From the NCBI GenBank assembly GCA_026985835.1, contig JALSPS010000041.1, forward strand, positions 1-13,485: DNA of 13,485 bases, read 5' to 3'. Source of the DNA: Candidatus Kaiserbacteria bacterium. Lineage in GTDB: Bacteria > Patescibacteriota > Minisyncoccia > Phycocordibacterales > UBA2100. A program made the translations under genes and the position numbers. The notes under the pieces are model-generated. The model did no database searches and was not told the origin of the DNA. It saw only the letters and a program-made list of their open reading frames with translations. The first letter of the stretch is position 1, and each line of letters starts with the position of its first letter. Below, in pieces: positions 7,433 to 11,136 of the stretch.

Positions 7433-8145
7433 TCCCTCACTTAGAAAATTCTGTTATCTACTACAGATTATTGCATAATTTTATCTCTGATATAAAGAGT
7501 ATTTTATTTTGGGTTTAAATCCGAGATACACAAATAATGGCTTATTTGTGTATCTCGGAAATACGATATTAACTAATTTTTCATAATATACTGCTTTTTA
7601 CCTGTTTTATAAATAGATTTTAACTTATAGTTTGTATTCTTTGAATAAACTATTATAATTATTAATAGTGATATTATAATTACACTATTTATTATTCAAT
7701 TATATGGATCATTTATCCATAAATTATAGAATACACAGCGCTATAAATACTATTCATAAAGTTTATGCACATAATAAATCTAATCTATAATATGTTCTAT
7801 CATTCTCTCCAGAATAAATAATCCTATATTATATTTACCATAAAGGTATATATAATTGCGCATAATTGATACTTATTACCTAACTTTAATAAAAAAGTAG
7901 TATATAAAATACTATATTTCTTTAATATCAATAAAATTTGGATTGTCTTTTTATTCAATACTTTTGTATTTAAGTATTTTGTATAGTTTAGAAAAATAGA
8001 GGATATTATTTTCTATTTCATAATACCAAACTTACGTATTGATTATTGACAGTCAAAAGTGAGTGTCCGTGATAATTATAGTTGCATAATTACGGTATTC
8101 TTTTTATGAAAATTAAACTGTAAATTTTATTGTGTGGTTTAATCT
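7433..8145. other. Gene-free, very AT-rich intergenic stretch
   Basis: About 700 bases with no credible reading frame on either strand, and markedly richer in A and T than the coding regions. It contains the 18-bp hairpin at 7520-7559, small palindromes (TATGGAT/ATCCATA near 7703-7717; AATACTT 7957-7963 with AAGTATT 7972-7978), a 10-base direct repeat ATTATAATTA (7652 and 7673, 21 bases apart), one DnaA-box match TTATGCACA (7763-7771), and a consensus -35 TTGACA (8046-8051) with GATAAT at 8071-8076 at a long 19-base spacing. It may be a decayed gene, a regulatory region or a spacer. Confidence 0.6.
7520..7559. repeat. Perfect 18-bp inverted repeat with a 4-base loop
   Basis: The 17-base arm starting CCGAGATACAC (7521-7537) is exactly repeated in reverse complement at 7542-7558, with TGGC as loop; the flanking T7520 and A7559 add one more pair. 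No T run follows on either strand, so it is not a canonical intrinsic terminator. It may be a factor-assisted terminator, an mRNA end-protecting structure for secA, or a cruciform-type DNA site. Confidence 0.75.
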
Positions 8146-8147
8146 TG

Positions 8148-8156
8148 TGTTATACT
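8148..8156 (+). promoter_or_regulatory. Extended -10 promoter for the 8199 gene
   Basis: TGTTATACT is an extended -10 with TATACT at 8151-8156. TTGTGT (8130-8135) could serve as a -35, although the spacing of 15 is short. Transcription would begin near 8163, giving an AU-rich leader of about 36 bases that contains only AAGGG near its 5' end. Confidence 0.5.
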
Positions 8157-8198
8157 CATATAAAGGGCATTAATTATTAGAAATACATAAAATATATT

Positions 8199-8522
8199 AT
8201 GTTATTAAAATTATCCATAATGGTTTTGACATTAATTGCAATTTCAGCATTCGTACCCGGTATATATGTTGCCGGAATTTATACATCCATCATCGTTGCA
8301 ATCTTTATTGGTGTTGCAAATCTCACAATTAAACCAATTTTAACAATTTTGACATTACCAATTCATATCATCACATTTGGTGTATCATCTTTTTTTATAA
8401 ATGCATTTATTTTTTGGTTCATTTCAACTTTCGTAAAAGGATTTTATGTATCAGGACTTGTCCCGGCATTAATTGGATCGCTGATAATATCAATTGTTGG
8501 GGCAGTTACCTCGCGTCTGTAA
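8199..8522 (+). CDS. Small four-helix membrane protein, YvlD / phage-holin-IV family (PF04020-like)
   Basis: The 107 residues are almost entirely hydrophobic and form four membrane helices (about 3-22, 27-47, 53-77 and 83-104). The conserved pattern is present: ANLTIKPILTILTLPIHIITFG (39-60) with its paired prolines, INAFIFWF (67-74), and a final GSLIISIVGAV run. This matches the bacterial family annotated as mycobacterial four-helix phage holin or YvlD. Members sit in ordinary chromosomes and their biochemical role is not established; the name does not imply a phage here, and no phage gene lies next to it. The repressor-type gene begins 44 bases after its stop, so the two may share a transcript, although a possible -10 (TATGAT, 8548) lies between. 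Confidence 0.88.
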   Translation: MLLKLSIMVLTLIAISAFVPGIYVAGIYTSIIVAIFIGVANLTIKPILTILTLPIHIITFGVSSFFINAFIFWFISTFVKGFYVSGLVPALIGSLIISIVGAVTSRL

Positions 8523-8566
8523 GGTGGCATTGTAAAATTTACTTTAGTATGATAAAGTGTTTTCAT

Positions 8567-8845
8567 ATGGATAAGAAAATACATAAACAAAACATTGAAG
8601 AATTTTGTATGGCTATAAGTAACCAAAAAATGGCTACAATAAAGGAATTTTTAACTACAATTTTGACAGATAAGGAATTAGAACAGATAACAATGAGGTG
8701 GCTTATCGCAAGAATGCTATATGCCAATTTTTCATGGCAAAAAATAGAGAAAATAACCGGTGCAAGTTCGGCAACTATTGCAAATGTGAACAGAATAATG
8801 AAAAAACGCAATGCAGGACTATATGTTATCCTCGATAAAATGTAA
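8567..8845 (+). CDS. TrpR/YerC-family DNA-binding repressor
   Basis: A 92-residue all-helical protein of the Trp-repressor superfamily, YerC/YecD type. The second half carries the typical layout: RWLIARMLYANFSWQKIEKI followed by TGASSATIANVNRIMK (residues about 64-79). The GA-x-x-ATI pattern corresponds to GAGIATITRGSN in the E. coli TrpR recognition helix. Members dimerise and bind palindromic operators; whether this one senses tryptophan or anything else cannot be seen. The frame is open further upstream, but those codons overlap the previous gene. ATG 8567 (MDKKIHKQN) gives the family's usual length and lies 13 bases after a possible -10, TATGAT (8548-8553); ATG 8549 is the alternative. 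A 16-bp palindrome resembling the trp operator lies 18 bases after the stop. Confidence 0.85.
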   Translation: MDKKIHKQNIEEFCMAISNQKMATIKEFLTTILTDKELEQITMRWLIARMLYANFSWQKIEKITGASSATIANVNRIMKKRNAGLYVILDKM

Positions 8846-8863
8846 TTTTTGAGAGTATACCTA

Positions 8864-8879
8864 CTTTAGTTAACTAAAG
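8864..8879. promoter_or_regulatory. Palindromic candidate operator (trp-operator-like)
   Basis: CTTTAGTTAACTAAAG is a perfect 16-bp palindrome. Its central ten bases, TAGTTAACTA, are identical to the centre of the E. coli trp operator (ACTAGTTAACTAGT). It lies directly downstream of a TrpR-family gene and 119 bases upstream of obg. It could also act as a weak hairpin (six pairs, TTAA loop) at the end of the repressor mRNA. Confidence 0.45.
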
Positions 8880-8893
8880 CAATCTTATTTCAA

Positions 8894-8912
8894 ACTAATT
8901 TTTTTAATTAGT
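8894..8912 (+). terminator. Possible weak terminator hairpin after the repressor gene
   Basis: ACTAATT (8894-8900) and AATTAGT (8906-8912) pair around a loop of five T. The stem is AT-only and the following TATCTGTAATTTT is a poor T tract, so termination here is uncertain. Confidence 0.25.
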
Positions 8913-8939
8913 ATCTGTAATTTTGCACAGAAAATATTT

Positions 8940-8967
8940 TTTTATATAAGTTTTATATAAGTTTTAT
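8940..8967 (+). repeat. Tandem 11-base direct repeat upstream of obg
   Basis: TTTTATATAAG occurs at 8940-8950 and again at 8951-8961, followed by a partial third unit TTTTAT. The 11-base period is about one helical turn. The repeats lie immediately upstream of the proposed obg -10, where a regulator or the RNA polymerase alpha subunit might bind. Confidence 0.6.
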
Positions 8968-8982
8968 TTTTTACCAAACCTG

Positions 8983-8991
8983 TGATACCAT
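8983..8991 (+). promoter_or_regulatory. Extended -10 promoter of obg (leaderless)
   Basis: TGATACCAT reads as TGn plus TACCAT (8986-8991), matching the extended -10 pattern seen elsewhere in the window. The obg ATG is at 8999, seven bases later, so the mRNA would have essentially no leader. No clear -35 is visible. Confidence 0.45.
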
Positions 8992-8998
8992 CAATTGT

Positions 8999-9964
8999 AT
9001 GAAAAAAATAATTGATGAAATAACTTTATATGCAAAAGCGGGAGATGGTGGAGATGGCGTGGTGCGTTGGGCATCTACTTATGGAAAACCAAAGGCCGGT
9101 CCGGCAGGTGGCAATGGGGGTCGTGGTGGTGATGTATACCTAAGGGGTGTAAAAGATATATTATTGCTAAAGAGATATGCTCGTGGTAATAAGAAATTTA
9201 TCGCTGAAGATGGTGAACCCGGTAAGGCGAACTCAGCTCATGGAAAAAACGGGGAAGATATAATAATAGACTTACCTCTTGGTTCCATAATTAAAATTTT
9301 CAGTACTGGCAAAACTCTGGAGTTATTAGATGAGAATAAGGAAGTGTTGATATTAAAAGGTGGTATGGGTGGTTTTGGAAATGAGCATTTTAAAAGTTCT
9401 GTAAATGTTGTCCCAAAAGAGAGTACAAAAGGGAAAAAAGGCGAGTCAAGTGAGTTATATGTTGAATTAAGATTGATTGCAGACATAGGTATCATAGGTA
9501 TGCCTAACGCCGGTAAATCATCACTATTAAATGCTCTCACAAATAGTGTTGCCAGAGTTGGAAACTACCCATTTACAACAATAACCCCAAATCTAGGGAG
9601 TATAGACGGTATCATACTTGCTGATATACCAGGTCTTATAGAAGACGCATCAAAAGGGAAGGGGCTGGGCGATCAATTTTTACGCCATATATTACGTACA
9701 AAAAGCTTAATACACTGTATCTCGGTTGAGCAAGATGACCCAATTTCAGCTTATAGAATGATAAAAAATGAGATGTATACCTATAATATAGATTTATCAA
9801 ATAAACCGGAGATACTTCTTTTAACAAAGATTGACCTTATTTCTACAGAAAAAATACATAATATTCAAAAACAGTTTAAGAAACAACTAAAAAAAGTGGT
9901 TTTGCCTGTCTCGATAAATATGCCAGAGACAATAGCAAAACTTAAGCAAATAATCACGCACTAG
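8999..9964 (+). CDS. obg: Obg-family GTPase (ObgE/CgtA)
   Basis: Obg is an essential GTPase that binds the large ribosomal subunit during assembly and links ribosome state to growth and stress. The 321 residues contain the glycine-rich OBG domain (about 1-157: AKAGDGGDGVVRW, GPAGGNGGRGGD, GGMGGFGNEHF) and the G domain: G1 GMPNAGKSS (167-175), G2 YPFTTITPNLG (190-200), G3 DIPGLIEDASKGKGLGDQFLRH (209-230), G4 TKID (276-279, Thr replacing the usual Asn) and G5 near VSIN (304-307). There is no C-terminal OCT domain. Two departures from the family are visible: the usual RREK(F/Y)-type stretch after the first glycine loop is replaced by ASTYGKPKAG (25-34), and the segment between G2 and G3 is short. 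The gene is preceded by its own promoter and probably expressed alone. Confidence 0.96.
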   Translation: MKKIIDEITLYAKAGDGGDGVVRWASTYGKPKAGPAGGNGGRGGDVYLRGVKDILLLKRYARGNKKFIAEDGEPGKANSAHGKNGEDIIIDLPLGSIIKIFSTGKTLELLDENKEVLILKGGMGGFGNEHFKSSVNVVPKESTKGKKGESSELYVELRLIADIGIIGMPNAGKSSLLNALTNSVARVGNYPFTTITPNLGSIDGIILADIPGLIEDASKGKGLGDQFLRHILRTKSLIHCISVEQDDPISAYRMIKNEMYTYNIDLSNKPEILLLTKIDLISTEKIHNIQKQFKKQLKKVVLPVSINMPETIAKLKQIITH

Positions 9965-9980
9965 TTAGTTATCCACAATC
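9965..9980 (+). promoter_or_regulatory. Shared upstream element, copy 1 (contains a DnaA-box consensus)
   Basis: TTAGTTATCCACAATC contains TTATCCACA (9969-9977), the perfect DnaA-box sequence. It ends 41 bases before the ATG at 10022 and just upstream of the likely -35. A second copy with 14 of 16 identical bases precedes the next gene (11068-11083). Confidence 0.5.
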
Positions 9981-9985
9981 TTGTC

Positions 9986-10016
9986 TTGCCGAGATGCATT
10001 TTTTTGTTATTATTAT
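9986..10016 (+). promoter_or_regulatory. Promoter of the double-HTH membrane gene (near-leaderless)
   Basis: TTGCCG (9986-9991) can serve as -35. TATTAT occurs twice in overlapping registers (10008-10013, spacer 16; 10011-10016, spacer 19). Either places the transcription start at about the ATG at 10022. TTG 9986 is in frame but lies in the promoter, so it was not chosen as the start. Confidence 0.45.
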
Positions 10017-10021
10017 ACCCA

Positions 10022-11059
10022 ATGGGAGATGTGTTATTTAAAAAACATGTTGATAGGGTTGTGTTGGATGGAAATATATTTCTTTCGGCAGCTCGTTTGG
10101 CCGATGTGCTCGATTATTCTCGTGATTATATCGGTCAGTTATGCCGTAAAAAAACTCTTTCATGTAAAATGGTTTCTGGGGTTTGGTATGTGGATCAATC
10201 TTCAGCTACTAATTATTTTTCCTCTAAAAAGTTAGATTTGACTGCTTTTAATAATACTCCGGAATCATTAAAAGACTATAGAACAGGAACGTTTATAACT
10301 GATAATCAAGATGAGTTTATTTCTACTACAGTAGCAGCGAAAATTTCGGGTTATACTCAAGATTATATTGGTCAATTGGCAAGAAAAAGGGAAATATCCG
10401 CAAAAAAAATTGGGAGAAAGTGGTTTGTTGCCAAGGATGAATTACTATTACACAGAAAATCAAAAGACGAAATGTTTAGAGAAGTACAAGCCAAATCGGC
10501 TGGATTGGATATTAATTCAACCCGAAAAACAAATAATATCTCCAAGACTGTACCAATAAAAAGACATCTTTCTGATTCAATTAATTTTCCGATTAAATAT
10601 GAAAGTGATACAAATTCGCCACTCATCCCTCTGCATACAAATTTAACTGATACTAAAAATGTTTATTTATCCAGGTTGGCAAATAAGAGTAACGAGGATA
10701 CAAGTTCTTATCCAGAAAATGCTACTGTGTCAAAATTATTGGATCCTACACAGAATACTAATCGTAGATTTAATAGTAAAGACAAGGATACCCCTGAAAC
10801 TATGGATATCGGATATACGAGAAATGCTTTTCAGAGTAAAAATCACACAATTGCCCGACATTATTCCATCTTTTCGTTTATTTTTTCAATATGCTTATTC
10901 TTATTGTCTATTTTTCTCTTCCTTTATTCTTTAATTGCTGTGGGGGTCGCGGGTAATTTTTTGGAGAGTAATATCTTTTTCAAAGATTATGCAAAACCAA
11001 TTCAAAATATATTTTGGAAAACCATCCCTCAAAAAAATATTCATATAAACGCCTCATAA
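10022..11059 (+). CDS. Membrane-anchored protein with two helix-turn-helix domains
   Basis: The 345 residues start with two copies of one small helix-turn-helix module of the MerR/excisionase type. The first (about 19-67) has LDYSRDYIGQLCRKKTL and VWYV; the second (about 98-145) has SGYTQDYIGQLARKREI and RKWFVAKDEL. Such modules normally bind DNA. A polar, low-complexity linker (about 146-278) rich in Asn, Ser, Thr and Lys leads to one long hydrophobic segment (about 281-311). About 34 residues follow on the far side. The positively charged flank before the helix predicts the HTH domains in the cytoplasm. The next gene shares the same module and the same layout with a large ectodomain. Candidate roles are a membrane-tethered regulator or an anchor touching DNA; neither is shown. 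The ATG at 10022 follows the -10 directly; an in-frame TTG at 9986 would add 12 hydrophobic residues. Confidence 0.85.
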   Translation: MGDVLFKKHVDRVVLDGNIFLSAARLADVLDYSRDYIGQLCRKKTLSCKMVSGVWYVDQSSATNYFSSKKLDLTAFNNTPESLKDYRTGTFITDNQDEFISTTVAAKISGYTQDYIGQLARKREISAKKIGRKWFVAKDELLLHRKSKDEMFREVQAKSAGLDINSTRKTNNISKTVPIKRHLSDSINFPIKYESDTNSPLIPLHTNLTDTKNVYLSRLANKSNEDTSSYPENATVSKLLDPTQNTNRRFNSKDKDTPETMDIGYTRNAFQSKNHTIARHYSIFSFIFSICLFLLSIFLFLYSLIAVGVAGNFLESNIFFKDYAKPIQNIFWKTIPQKNIHINAS

Positions 11060-11067
11060 ATCTGACT

Positions 11068-11083
11068 TTAGTTATACACAGTC
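11068..11083 (+). promoter_or_regulatory. Shared upstream element, copy 2 (contains a DnaA-box consensus)
   Basis: TTAGTTATACACAGTC includes TTATACACA (11072-11080), which fits TTATNCACA. It differs from copy 1 (9965-9980) at only two positions. It lies in the loop of a small inverted repeat, TGACT (11063-11067) with AGTCA (11080-11084), and ends 53 bases before the ATG at 11137. Confidence 0.5.
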
Positions 11084-11111
11084 AAATTCTTTGTAATCCG
11101 AAATAATAAGG

Positions 11112-11122
11112 TAAAATATACT
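11112..11122 (+). promoter_or_regulatory. Probable -10 region of the HTH-fibre gene
   Basis: TAAAAT (11112-11117) and TATACT (11117-11122) overlap. With TTGTAA (11091-11096) as -35 the spacing is 15 or 20, neither ideal. Transcription would begin near 11129, leaving a leader of about eight bases without a Shine-Dalgarno sequence. Confidence 0.35.
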
Positions 11123-11136
11123 TATATCGTTTTTAT

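Noticed and set aside
7561..8100. Replication origin (AT-rich, DnaA-box match at 7763-7771).
   Set aside because: Only one exact box is present, clustered boxes are absent, and neither dnaA nor other origin-linked genes are nearby.
8199..8522. Prophage remnant, because the small membrane protein belongs to a family named holin and the final gene is fibre-like.
   Set aside because: YvlD/holin-IV proteins are ordinary chromosomal proteins, and there is no integrase, terminase, capsid or lysis gene; the fibre has its own membrane anchor and HTH domain.
8414..8566. Upstream extension of the TrpR-family gene (open frame back to 8414).
   Set aside because: The extra codons overlap the membrane-protein gene in another frame, have no family similarity, and make the protein longer than YerC-type relatives.
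9986..10021. TTG 9986 as the start of the double-HTH gene.
   Set aside because: The codons 9986-10021 coincide with the -35 and -10 elements; the ATG at 10022 follows the promoter directly.
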